The position numbers were made by a program, and so were the translations under genes. The notes beneath the pieces are model-generated. The model saw only the letters and a list, made by a program, of their open reading frames with translations, made no database searches and was not told the DNA's origin. DNA of 64,000 nt from Lonicera japonica (Eukaryota; Streptophyta; Magnoliopsida; Dipsacales; Caprifoliaceae): the NCBI GenBank assembly GCA_021464415.1, contig CM038468.1, forward strand, positions 33,840,969 through 33,904,968. The letters run 5' to 3'. Position 1 is the stretch's first letter. Every line of letters starts with the position of its first letter. Positions 29,752 to 42,448 of the stretch are shown in pieces.

Positions 29752-31756
29752 AAGTGGCGGAGCCAGAAATTTTGTTCGGGGGGGGGGGGGGGGGGGGGGG
29801 GGCAAAAAAATAATTTGTTCAAGACTTTTCTAAGCTAATATTGAATCAACCACAATAACCAAAAATTAAATACATTAATCTTAATATTAACTTATCAAAT
29901 AATAATCTAATCAGAAAATCAACCTCAATAACAAAATTTATTATCAATATTTAACAATCTAATAAACAAATCAACATTAATAAATAATAACCAACAAACA
30001 AATATATTAATAAACACCTAAAAGCAAATAACAATCTAAGAAGCAAATCAACATTAATAAATAATAACCAACAAACAAATATATTAATAAACACCTAAAA
30101 GCAAATAACAATCTAAGAAGCAAATCAACATTAATAGATAATAACCAACAAACAAATATGTTAACAATTTAAGAAGCAAATCAAAATTAAAACACTTAAA
30201 CCTTAATATTATCACCCACTAATTACAATCACTGCCCCCGAACTTATAATGTTCATCGCATAAAAGCCCCTCTGCCCTCGTCCACCTATTTTCCTTTTAT
30301 TATGTCACCAACCCCCAACTTTCTATGCTATCTCAAACAAACTGTAGGGAATTAGGGCAGTAATCATGCATCGCATACACTAATTTACGCACTAATCTTA
30401 AACCCTAGGATCTATGCTGTTCAATAAAATCGACAGAAGACATACCTTATATGTGATTCAATGTTACTAAAACGAACAGGATGGATCGAATCCTTTCTAT
30501 TATCGTCGTCCTTAGCGTAGAAATTACGACGCCTCTACGGTATGCACACACGAACGGGATGAGATCCTTGCTTGGTGTACTAGCGCCTTCTAGGGTTCTC
30601 ACAATTATTTCGACTTTCTAGCCTCTCAATAATTTCCCATGACGGCCAGGATGAACAAAGGTTCCCTTTTATAAGGGAACCCTAGTGAGAACCCTAAGCA
30701 ACAAACGAACTGGGCCCAAGTCCAACTTGGCCCGTTTTAATTCATTTTGATCCAACTCGTTTTGGTGTGCGACCCTGTAGGTTTTACACTCTTTGGCAGT
30801 ATAATTAAAAGCCCGTTTTATTATACGAATAGTAAGCGGTTTCTAGTAAAACATTACTACTATCCAAAGGGTATAAAGGTCAAAACGACACAACCTTAAA
30901 TTGATATTCCACATATTAACTCCTTTTGTCAATCGATATCTAGATTGAACACAAGACTAGGCAAGTGTCATTCTTGTATAGTTCAATCTTTATTTCTTGA
31001 TCTCTAAGTATAATTAATCTAAAACAAATGACATCTCATTTGTGCATGGCCATGCAAATATTAATTACACTTATCAAGGGGCCCAACGATATCTCTCTCA
31101 ATATATGAGAGTGACAAATCCCATCTCGATCAATCACATACCTCTACATAGTTCATAGTATGCTCGGTTATCATCTTTATAATTACTCGGTCAAGAGCAA
31201 CGTTTGATAATGCCTGACATGCTAATCCCTATGTTGGTAACCATGGCGATCTCAGGTCTGAGGATAATACGATATCACAAATGGGAACATCACTAATGAC
31301 ATTATGTAACACTCCTCGCAGTGTCCCCAAAGCGGGTCGGTCCAATATTTTGTTCTCCAACAAGTATTAGTGTGTTCAGCTTGATATCTCCATATTCATG
31401 ACTTGTGGAACATAGTCATCAGCTGACCCATACTCTAATCATTATATCAATGTGATCCTAGATTATTGACACATGATCAGGGACATCTAAATAATATTAT
31501 TATAACATTACTAGCATCTCACAATCAAGTCACGTACTTGATGAACTAGTATTAATATATATTATTTACAAGAGAATATAAAGTATAATAAATAAACTTT
31601 ATTAATAACAATAAGCATAAGATATCCAAGTACAAATCATAATCTATGAATAGTCCTAGAACATATCTCTATCACAAACCCCCATACTCAGCAAAATTTT
31701 CAAAAAAGTCCAAGTGGGGCCATGGCCCCACCTCGCCTCTACATGGCTCCGCCCTT
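29752..31756. mobile_element. hAT-like non-autonomous element split by a solo LTR
   Basis: The left end AAGTGGCGGAGCCAG and the complement of the right end CAAGGGCGGAGCCAT form an imperfect inverted repeat. The flanking 8-mers GTACCTGG and GTTTCTGG match at 6 of 8 positions. The element interrupts the 3' UTR intron region of NLR copy A, since TTCCTACCTCTCCAATC follows it and corresponds to TTCCTGCCTCTCCAATTC at 33,030. Excluding the nested LTR it is about 670 bp. It holds a G25 run (29,778-29,802) and about three tandem copies of an AATCAACATTAATAAATAAT-type unit (29,960-30,180). Confidence 0.5.
30343..31674 (-). mobile_element. Solo LTR (1,332 bp) nested in a hAT-like element
   Basis: TG...CA ends (TGTAGGGAATTAGGG and TCTCTATCA on the plus strand) are flanked by the exact 5-bp duplication CAAAC (30,338-30,342 and 31,675-31,679). 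On the minus strand a TTATAAAAGGGAACC motif near 30,674 looks like its TATA box, which sets the orientation. No interior is left. The LTR family is not identified. Confidence 0.8.
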
Positions 31757-31759
31757 GGT

Positions 31760-32009
31760 TTCTGGTTCCTGGTTCCTACCTCTCCAATCTATGTACACTA
31801 CAATGTTACTATTCATCATAGAATATAAATTATTAGATAACTTAAATAAATAGATTATTACAATATGGTATCAAAGTATGAATGTAGTCGGGAACAATTG
31901 TAATCATACTCATAACAACGCCATGAATAAAATATTTATGTATAAATTTTTGTTATATATAGTATTCTTTCCTATATCGTTATATCACCCCCACTCTCAA
32001 AAAAAATTC
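31760..32009. other. Spacer between NLR flank copies A and B
   Basis: Begins with the remnant of the NLR 3' exon end (TTCCTACCTCTCCAATC) and then is AT-rich, with nothing recognisable. Confidence 0.4.
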
Positions 32010-33025
32010 TGGCTACGTACATCCCTACAAATAATATACTTTAGCATCAAAATGAGTCGCAAGTATCCACAAACATCACAAAAAGTCATGGGAAAGTGTC
32101 CCTCAATATTATTTCTCATAAAAAAAACCCTTGAATGTTTTTTTTGTCCTGATATTTGTCCACAACTTTTACATATAATCAAGAGATTTTAGAATTGTAT
32201 TTGAAATCAATAAATTAACCAAATAATGTAACTGCAAATATTTGAAATTGTAATTTTGAAAATCGCAATTCAATGTGCCCAAACATACCCGTAGTATTGA
32301 ATCTAATATTAACTTGGGTGTAGTTCTTTGCTAAATTGCGAGAGAGAACTCTTTTATTCTATGATCGAGTCTAGTTTTGCAACAACACGGGTTCCATTAA
32401 ACTTGAAAATGATGTGAAATAAAAAAAAAATTGATGTTGAAGAAAATTATGAAATGTACAAATTTTAGTTAAGCAAGCAATAAACACTAAATACGGTAAA
32501 AAACGCTCACAATTTTATTCAATAGTAGTGTACCTTAATGATTACAAAGAAACACTTGCAGGGAAAGAGAATTGCAAGAAATGAAATAAATTCAATATAA
32601 TTCAAAAAAAAAAAAAAAAAAAAAAATTCATAAAGATCATGTAATCCTACAATATTGATGCCGAGAATCAGATCGAATTTGACCTAAGTCAAATCCGACA
32701 TTCATAACTAAACTTATTAGCAAATTCAAACATGCCGTGAATAGTAAATTCACGTATTAAGATGCCTAAATGAGGGAATTTGACCAAAAAATAGCGTCCA
32801 TCGATGGTGAAATGAATTCTCTAAGCCATTTCAAGTAAAAAAAGTGTGATATGCAATTATGGCATAGTCACTTTTTTGGCCTTGGTATACTTGCAACGGT
32901 CCAGTATGGAGTCTTCTACTACCTGTTTTAAATAAATAAATATATATATATATATATAATAATTTGATGAAGTGAAAAATATTTTTTAAAAAAACCAGCT
33001 CATAAGATAATTAAGAAAGTAATAC
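32010..33025 (-). other. NLR 3' UTR: intron, terminal non-coding exon and flank (copy B)
   Basis: Downstream of the NLR stop the minus strand has a donor (CTAG|GTATTA at 33,025), a 103-bp intron ending TTTAAAACAG (32,923), and an exon starting GTAGTAGAAGACTCC at 32,922. The same exon and flank occur at 29,138-29,751 and 53,165-54,025. The exact end of transcription is not visible. An A-rich run at 32,604-32,627 lies within it. Confidence 0.6.
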
Positions 33026-33048
33026 CTAGTTCCTGCCTCTCCAATTCA

Positions 33049-36000
33049 TCAAGTAAGCTCCCCATCAATTGTGACAGAAGGCACATGCCGAATTATGTAA
33101 GAATCTTCTCGTCGAATCTTATCTCCTAGTGCCTTGGGCATACCATAAATCCCCAAATTTTAAAGGTTAATGAGAAATTTCAGTCCTTCAGGAAGCCTCT
33201 TCATTTCCTTGCAATAATAAAGAATTAAAGAAGAAAGATCCGGTAAAGCTCGTTCATCCACTCGCCAATTCTCTAATTTAGTCAACGCATACAAAATTAG
33301 ACTTCTAAGTTGAGGGAAACCCCCAGCAGAACAAACCATTTCGTTTCCAACATATGCTTCATGCCCTAATTCAAGAGATTTCAAGTTTGGAAGCTTCTCT
33401 AGTGTTGTCATTGGGTCTTCCGTAAGTCCAGAGAACCATAAGGATATTCTGGTGAGGCTCGCGGAGAAATGGTCTTGGTGATATTCTGGTAACTTACTTA
33501 TTTTCCCCTTTAACTCCAGACTCTCAAGACTACGGATCGTAAATACTTTTCTTGAGACAAGAAAGGGCTCTTCTTCCTCAAAATCAAGTTTAATATAAAG
33601 GTATGTACATCGTAATTGGTTTGGAGTACCATTTAGATAGTTGATGATTGTTTCCATGTCCTCCATACACCCCACAATAACTATTGCCTTCAAATTTCGC
33701 AATTCGGGCAATGTAAAGAGATCTTTAGGGACACACGTTCTTGTATCAAAATTCTCCAATATCTCTAGACGGCTCAAGCCTTTCAATGTTAAATTTTCAT
33801 TTGTGTCATCAGGAAGATATAGATGTCTTAGGCTTTCCAACTTCCACAATACATTCGGTATAGAAATATTATAACATCCACGTATATCAAGGATTTGCAA
33901 GAATTGCAAGTTGCCTATTGATGATGGCAACTTGCACTCCCAGCAGTCTCTAAAACTCAAGTACTTCAAGTGGATTAGTTTCCCAATTCCCTCTGGTATA
34001 CTCTTTTGACAAAATTTAAACCCCTCAAAATCTAAAACTCTAAGCAATTTGAATTCCTTGAGATTGGGTAAATCTATTCGCAATCCGAAATAAATTGCAA
34101 GTTTACGTGTTTTAGTGATACCCGTTGATGAAGAAGATGAATCATGTACATTTTGATGTGATTAAGAATCTCCCCCCTTTCTCTTTGAGAGACATAGTTC
34201 TCGCATAAGGTCATGAAGACGACAAGTTTCTTCTGGTTCCCATGTTACTAGCCGACATTCGTCATTTGATGATTCAACTTGGACCATGCTCCTTTGTGCT
34301 AGTTCACCCAAATAGCGTTTTGCTACATCCATCATTGTTTCTTCATTCTCTCTGTCTTCTGGAACTACCAATCCTTCTGCAATCCATAAAAGAAATAGTT
34401 TTTCGGTGCTCATGTTATAATCTTCTTGGAAATCCCCCAGATAAAGAAAGCAAGACTTCAATTGATATGGCAAGTCGTTGTAACTTAAAGCAAGCACTTT
34501 TTGAATTGTTTCTTGGTCTTGTAGATCGATGCCTTGCCCCCTTTTCAGATACCGATCAAGACTCTGATGCACTCTCTCCCATTCATTTAAGGTGTGTCTA
34601 TTGGCCAATAGTCCCCCAACTACAACAATAGCAAGTGGTACATCCCCGCATCGTTCTAGCATTTCCTTCCCTCTCTTCTCCATCTGAGTTTCAACTCTAG
34701 GCTCTGGATAGCAAGAAATGAATGACAACTAATGAATAAAATTGTTGCACATTGTTTGTTTGTTAGGCAGCTAATAAGATTACGAGGTGATTGTAACCAA
34801 TTACTCACGAAAAATGTTTTAGGGAATGTTTGTTTTTTAAACCTCTGGATGCTGAAAACTGAATAATTTTGAATTCTCATTTGGGTCTGAAGGTTGAATA
34901 GATCAAATTTTAAGATTTAAACCTTATTATTAAGGTATGCATCAACAACTAATGAATATAAAGAACAGGGGCATTAGGTGGATTTAACACATGACTTGCA
35001 TAAATTTTAATTTAGTTAAGTATTAAGAGGTGGGAAAATAAACACCACTTTTACCCTTTAATGCTGAATAGACTTCCACTGAGTATTAAGAGGTATAAAC
35101 AAAAACTACCTTCAACATCTCTTTTAACAAGATTATAAAAGTGTTACAGTAGGCGGTGCCCAAGCAGCCTAGGTGCTAGACTACACTTGGGCGTTTGATT
35201 AATCGTTCGATGAATTAGGCAGATTTAGGTGTGGCCTATTGGTCACCACAGATAAAATAGTTTCTTTCCTTTTTCCATTTTTTCTCTCTATACTTAAACA
35301 GCAGCCAATATTCTTTTCGTCAAAAAAAGATAAAATATTACCATTTAAGACAACGGAAGGGAATAGACATTATTTGCTCAACTTTATCTTGAACTTTCTT
35401 CCTTATCCCTTTCTATTGTAGCTTCTTTCTTTCTTATATTTTTCACAGGCTTTTTTATTGTTGCTCGAAATATTGATAGTTTCGTACGAATGGGAACATT
35501 TGCTCCAATCTTTTTTTTAGTGAACCTAATGGCAATCTTTCATCTGATTTTTGCATTACACTAGTATTATACATATATATATATATATATCTAAAAAAAA
35601 TAAGCGCCTAGTGCCTATGGTCAAATGATCAATGGCCTCCCTAGGTGTGCCTATTGCCTTTTAGAAACATTGGGTTATGAACTTACCTGTATCTCTTCTT
35701 CCTGGGAATGCTTTCTTCACTAGTAACTGCCAACTCTCTTCTCTGTTTAGGAACCCCAGTGGATGCACAAAAGCATTTGGATCAATGTGGCGAGCCACTT
35801 CCTTCATACGCGTGGTGAGCAATATTCTGCTAGCAGTGTCTCCATCTGGGAAGGCTGGTCGTAAGGCGTTCCAAACATCATTGTCCCAAATGTCATCAAG
35901 AACCACCAAACATTTTTTATGTTGTTGGATCCCATGAAGTTGCTTTACTAATTCTGCATCCATCATTTGTTTAATCTCCGATGTTTGCTCTGGGATAAGT

Positions 36001-36719
36001 TTGATTAGGATTCCTTTTAAAACATCCATCTTTTCCCACATCTGCGAAATACAAACCCAAGCGAAACTATCAAAATGGCGTCTAACATCGGGGTGATGAT
36101 AAACTTTCTTAGCAAGAGTGGTCTTTCCCAAACCACCCATGCCAAAAATGGAAACAACTCGATGGTCTTGATTGACCAATTTCTCTACCAATATCTTGAT
36201 GTCTTTATCAAATCCCACAACATCCTCTTCGATAACATGGGAATAAGACCTCCTTACCTGATTTAGTCTTTCGTGACTAGAGCTCGGACCTTCTCCTCCT
36301 TCCGTTACGGCTCTTATGCCATAGTCTCGCAAACTTGCAGTGAGATTGCTGATTTTGATTTTGATACTGTCTATCTTTGAGCCAACCGTGTAGACGGCAA
36401 TTCCTTCATTGAAGATGCAAGCAAATCTCAAGAGGACATTTATTATACCTCTTCTTCTCCTCCTGGACGAGACTTTGAATGTGAAAAGTTCAAGCACGTC
36501 CTCAGCATCGTAAGCGACTTTCCTTATCTCTATCACCAAGTCTTGGAGAGTCACGCTCTCCTCTTGTCGTCCATCGACATCTTTTAAGAAACAGCGCATC
36601 CGCCTCATTTCCGCTTCAAGTTTTTCAAGTTGGTTGCGCACTCCGTACATGAATCTTGCTTCATTAATCAGCAGCTCTCCAACTTTTTCGACAACGAACT
36701 TAACAACCAGCTCGGCCAT
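33049..36719 (-). pseudogene. CC-NB-ARC-LRR disease-resistance gene (RPP13/RPP8-like), two nonsense codons
   Basis: Intracellular immune receptor type that senses pathogen effectors. Exon 1 (36,719-35,687, 344 codons plus one base) holds an Rx-type coiled coil with an EDVID-like YDAEDVLE (about 70-77), P-loop GMGGLGKTT (193-201), RNBS-A FDSFAWVCISQ, kinase-2 KKCLVVLDDIWD (268-279) and RNBS-B SRILLTTR. A 983-bp intron (35,686-34,704; GTAAGT...CCAG, phase 1) follows. Exon 2 (34,703-33,049) gives the GLPL-site variant GDVPLAI (364-370), the MHD-site LHDLMREL, and LRRs. Total length is 896 codons including the stop, normal for the family. TAA at 34,164-34,162 (codon 525, beside a G6 run) and TAA at 33,162-33,160 (codon 859) interrupt the frame. 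After each stop the same frame resumes with family-typical sequence, ending near RHVPSVTIDGELT. Truncated products with the NB domain alone remain possible. Confidence 0.9.
34704..35686 (-). other. Intron inside the NB-ARC coding region
   Basis: 983 bp with donor GTAAGT and acceptor CTATCCAG. It falls between the RNBS-C-like FPGRRDT and the GLPL region. Splicing restores the frame exactly (G + AG gives Glu). If retained, translation ends eight codons later. Within it a (TA)n run sits at 35,573-35,590. No element with clear ends was found. Confidence 0.75.
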
Positions 36720-36734
36720 TTTTCTTTGTGAGAT

Positions 36735-36810
36735 CTGAAATTATGAACTCTCAATTGTATTTGATTTGATGCAAATATATGAGGATGAGGAGCTCTATCT
36801 ATATCATTTC
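36735..36810 (-). promoter_or_regulatory. Possible core promoter of the NLR gene
   Basis: On the minus strand CATATATTTGC (about 36,783-36,772) and TATATAGATAGAG (about 36,804-36,792) lie 55-85 bp before the ATG at 36,719. Either could act as a TATA box. Assignment is by position only. Confidence 0.3.
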
Positions 36811-39800
36811 TTAAGTAGTAATATGATATGTTCCTTTACTTGAGAATTGACATCCATCTCCTTTACATTTATTTACTTTTTAACTATTTCCCTGTTGTGT
36901 ACGCGTTTTTCTCTCTATGAAAGTTTACACATATCTAACACTTTTTTCCCTCACATTTCAATAGATGAACAACTTTCCCATCACTTTTTCTCCGGAATCT
37001 AGATTAAAAGTCTATATTTTTTTATTTACGATATAATCGATATACAAAATCTTATGATAGTTAATTGTTTAGTTCAAACATTGATTTCATTAAAATTAAT
37101 GTATCCTTAAAAAGTTCAATATTGAAATATTGCTTTACGAACTATATCTCGGATGTTGAATATGATACTCACTAGATGTTGCTACTAATTTGTAGTAATA
37201 ATAATGTAGTATATACTTTGGACATTCCCTAAGTTTACAATTTATTAATACACCAAGTATAATTATTCGGTAAATGAAGAGGGTAAGAATATAATTTTTA
37301 CCATCCTTGATCACTTGCCATTATATTAAAAAATTTAAATGCGATTTAGTTAAGTTTGCCTCCCTTAAATTTTTAAAAGCTAACTATTATTATTAATTGT
37401 GTCCCTAACATTGAACAAAAATAATATTAGCATAAAATTTGTTTCATTAATTTAAAAAAAAGTGACTTTAGTAATTTAATTTTAAATTGACCCTTTTAAA
37501 AAAAAATTATAATTCCTTCCCTGCATTTGGTACATTTATATTTAGTCAAAAAAAATAGATTTTTTATTCCAAAAAATGACGTAACATATCTAAATTAAAA
37601 AGTGAAAGAAACGCGGTTCAAATTTTGAGAAACAAAATTAAATTAAATTAAATTTTAAAGACCGAAATGAGAAAAAAAAATAAAAAAAAAAAGAAGCAAA
37701 CTTCATGCAGGGAAAATATCAATTACCCATTTGTCACATAGCAGTTTAAGATGACGGTGCCTACTTGGTTGGTTCTACTTTATTTAGATGCATTATTTAA
37801 GTTTCTGTTTGAAAGCATATCACTTTTTATTTTTATTTATTTATTTACTTCTTTTTTTTCCTTCTTTTTTTGAGTATTTGTGGATATTTGAGCCCATCCA
37901 ACTAATTCCATAAGACTGACGTTTATCCACCATGAGAAATTGCATTGGTCCAAAAAATCTTGACACAACAAAAAATCAAACTTGAGATTGTGTGCTAAAT
38001 ATATTAATAAGGAAACAATTGTCCCCCACTCCTTAAAATTTTTAAAAAATACTATTTTACCAATTAAAGTTACTTCTAAAAATTACAAATATATGCATAT
38101 TAGTTAAGTTTGTCTTCTTTAAATTTTTAAAAGCTAACTACTAGTATTAATCACCCCCTTAATATTGAAATAAAATGATATTAGAACAAAATTTTATTCG
38201 TTAATTCTGCAGAAAATTTAGTAATTTAGTATTAAGCTTGATACTCTACTAAATTTTCAAAAATTGCTAACTACTTTTAAAAGTTACTAATATAGTTAAG
38301 TTTTCCTTCCCTAAATTCTTAAAAGCTAACTACTAGTATTAATCGTCCCGCTAATAATGAGTAAAAAAAAATATAAGTAATAAATTTTCTTCTTTATTGC
38401 TATGTCCCTGCATGGGTGACCCATGGATATTAAGTTCAAATAATGGATTTTTCATTTGAAAAAGTGACGGGGCATTTAAGTTAAAAAGAAAGTAAGACTC
38501 AACTTAGATTTTAAAGACTGAAATGAGAAAGCTAGGAAACTTTAAACAGGTAAAATGTCAATTGCCCTTCCATAGCACAGAGGATAGGATGAAAGTGCTT
38601 CCTTGGTGCATTCGACTTTAATTATTTAGATGCATTATTGTCTTGATGATTAATGACGCGGGTCTTTCACGTCCGTTTCAACTTTATGTTAATTTCACGC
38701 GGGGTGCATTATTAGGCATGTCTTCATTTCTCTTTCGAGTATCATCTTAAATCATAAAATAATTTTCTTTATTCACAAATAATGATATTAGTATTTTATA
38801 AAAAAATATTTTTAATGGCAAAAAAATATTTAATAATTAAAAGATGTATAAATTCATAATATTAACATACACTTACTTAAAAACACAACACATGAAAACT
38901 AGAAGCCTGAAAATTCTACAGCTCAACATGGCTTTCTATGTTTTTTTAGTGTTTTGTTTGGCTGCTTTTGCGATTTTGATGTTAAAAATAAAATGCACCA
39001 AGTAAAGCTTATCATATAGCAATTTGAAGTAACCAATGAATGGAGACCAGTTTATTGAAAGGTGATTGTGAAAGGTACCTTTTGATTGAACATTATTCTA
39101 CTTTCAAGCTCCCAATGAATGGAGACCGTGTATTATATATCATATATAATAATACTATATTCATTTTCTTTATTTATTGAATAATCAAACTGGATGTATT
39201 AATATATACATAGTTTGGACATTTCCAAAATTTAAAATTTATTAATACATCTAGTATAATTATTTGATAAATAAAGCAGGTAAGAATATCATTTTTACCA
39301 TCCCTAATCATTCACCATTATACTCAAAAATTTAAATACGATTTTGTTCATTTTGCCTCCCTTAAATTTTTAAAAGCTAACTACTAGTATGTATTGTGCC
39401 CCTAGTATTGAGTAAAAATAATATTAGCACAAAATTTGTTTCTTTAATTTTGCAAAAAGTGACTTTTGTAATTTAGTATTAAACTTTCCCTTTTTAAAAA
39501 AAAAAATGTATAGCTTTGCCCCTAAATGTGGCACATGGATATTTAATAAAAAAAAATGGATTTTTTGTTCAAAAAAATAATGTGACATCTCAATTGAAAA
39601 GAAAAAAAAAATAGAAGCAACTCAAACTTTAAATACCAAAATAAAATAAATGAAATTTTAAAGACCGAAATGATAATAAAAGCAAAGTTTATGTAGATAA
39701 AAAGTGAATTACCCATTTGTCGCATGAAGTTGATTACTTTTTTTATTTTTTAGGTCTATGTTACAAGGGTATTTCCACACTATAATCCATGGAATGTGAT

Positions 39801-40864
39801 TAATCATCTGCTTATTATGACATGCTACGGCATATCACAACTGCGAAAATTCCACCAACGAACGCTCAATCCCTATGACATAATAGGTGATAGCTGCCCC
39901 CCTAGTGATTACCTGGTTTTTTTTTTGGGCAGTACCATGGTGATTACTTGGTTCGTTGAACACTTGAACTTTATTGTCCCGACAATGTGTGAAAGTGTGA
40001 CAACAAAGAGGCTCAATAAAATGCCAATGCTAGGTGGGGTCGGTCATTTGTCCAAGTGATTGTACTTTAAGTTTGAACGCATATCACTTTTACTTTTCTT
40101 TATTTATTTACTTTTTTTTCCTTCATATTTTTTTGAGTATTTGTGGATATTTGAGCCCATCCCAACTAATTCCATGAGACTGATGTTTATAGATAGGGAG
40201 ATACTACATTGGTCCTAAGAGTCCTGATACATTGAGAAATTAAACTTGAGATCGTGTGATAAAAATATTAGTAAGAAAACAATTGTTCCCCAACCTCCTA
40301 AAATATAAAAATTTTACTATTTTACCGATTAAAGTTACTTCTAAAAATTACAAATATATGCATACTAGTTAAGTTTGTCTCCTTAAATTTTTAAAATCTA
40401 ATTACTAGTATTAATCGCCCCCTTAATATTGAAATAAAATGATATTAGCACAAACTTTTCTTTTTTAATTCTGCAGAAAATTTAGTAATTTATTATTAAA
40501 CTTGATACTCCACTAAATTTTCAAAAATTGCTAATTACTTTTAAAAGTTACAAATATATGCAAACTAGATAAGTTTGCCTTCCCTAAATTTTTAAAAGCT
40601 AACTACTAGTATCAATCGTCCCGCTAATAATGAGTGAAAAAAATATAAGTAATAAATTTTCTTCTTTATTGCTATGTCCCTGCATGTGACCTATGGATAA
40701 TAGGTTCAAATATTGGATTTTTCGTTTGAAAAAGTGACGGGACATTTAAGTTAAAAAGAAAGTAAGATGCAACTTAAATTTTAAATATTAAAATTAGACA
40801 AATCTAATTTTAAAGACTGAAATGAGAAAGCTACGAAACTTTAAACAGGTAAAATGTCAATTGC

Positions 40865-40915
40865 CCTTCTGTAGCACAGTGGTTAGGACGAAGGTTCTTC
40901 CTTGATGTGTTCAAC
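40865..40915 (+). other. tRNA-like A-box segment inside the tandem unit
   Basis: TAGCACAGTGGTTAGGACG resembles the A-box half of a tRNA-derived SINE and is followed 36 bp later by GTGTTCAACTT. A diverged copy is at 38,570-38,610 in the previous unit. It is too decayed for a firm SINE call. Confidence 0.3.
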
Positions 40916-42425
40916 TTTAATTACTTGGATGCATTATTGTCTTGATGATTAATAACGCCGGTCCTTCACGTCCGTTTCAACTTTATGTTAATTTCATATG
41001 GGATGCATTATTAGGCCCGTCTTCATTTCTCTTTCGAGTATCATATTAAATCATAAAATTATTTTTTTATTAACAAATAATAATATTAGTGTTTTATAAA
41101 AAAATATTTTAATATTTTAAAATTATTTTTAATGGCAAAAAAAATATTTAATAATTAAAAGACGTATAAATTCATAATATTAGCATACACTTACTTAAAA
41201 ACACAACACATGAAAACTAGAAGCCTGAAAATTCTACGGCTCAACATGGCTTTCTATGTTCCTTTAGTGTTTTGTTTGGCTGCTTTTGCAATTTTGATGT
41301 TAAAAATAAAATGCACCAAGTAAAGCTTATCATATAGCAATCTGAAGCGGCCAATAAATGGAGACCAGTTTATTCTATTATATTCTATTCGAACCACACC
41401 AAAATTCAAAGGTGATTGTGAAAGGCACCTTTTACAATTCCCGGAATTTACAATTCATTAATACACCCAGTATAATTATTTGATAAACAAAGCACATAAG
41501 AATATCATTTTTACCATCCCTAATCATTCACCATTAGACTCAAAAATTTAAATGCGATTTATTTAAGTTTGCCTCCTTTAAATTTTTAAAAGCTAACTAC
41601 TAGTATTTATCGTGCCCCTAGTATTGAACAAAAATAATATTAGCACAAAATTTGTTTCTTTAATTTTGCAAAAAGTGACTTTTGTAATTTAGTATTAAAC
41701 TTTCCCTCTTAAAAAAAATGTATAGCTCCGCCCCTACATGTGTGGCACATGGATATTTAATACTAAAATGGATTTTCTGTTCAAAAAAAATAACGCGACA
41801 TCTCAATTAAAAAGAAAAAAAGAAGCATCTCAAACTTTGAATACCAAAATAAAAAAAAATTTGAAATTTTAAAGACTGAAATGATAATAAAAACAAAGTT
41901 TATGCAGAAAAAATAATAAAATTTTATACTAATTTTCATACATCTGAAACCCTAATGTAACCTGTTATCTATATATAAATTATAGGAGGGGAACCCCACA
42001 GCAAAATTGATTAATTTTCGATATTGCCTACACTCACTCCCATGCTTTTTTCACTTCTTTCCCAAGTAAAACCCTAATTTTCTATTCTATATCGCTTAAG
42101 CTTTTAAGCTAATATAATCATTACAAGCACAAGGGAAAATATACTGTCGGATTGAGAATTAAAGCCATTGAAGGAACCTACCCCAAAAAAAAAATTATGG
42201 CCTTCTCTCTATTTACTGCTCTTAAGTTTATCATCATAGTTCATCCTCCTCATCCTTAATTTTTGGTTGCCAAACAAACAAACTAGGTTGATTTTCTTAA
42301 AAAATGGTCTTGGTTAACTTTTAGCCACCCATAAATTTTAACAAAAACAGGTTATACCAATATATATGTCCAAAAACTATAAACAAACATAGCACATTTA
42401 TATGTGTGTGTGTTTAACCCAATTT

Positions 42426-42448
42426 GGGGGGGGGGGGGGGGGGGGGGG
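42426..42448 (+). repeat. G23 homopolymer
   Basis: Twenty-three consecutive G, one of four G runs of 16-25 in the window (10,816; 25,377; 29,778; 42,426). Confidence 0.95.

Noticed and set aside
33641..33874. Plus-strand frame over the LRR region
   Set aside because: It is antisense to the NLR LRR coding sequence.
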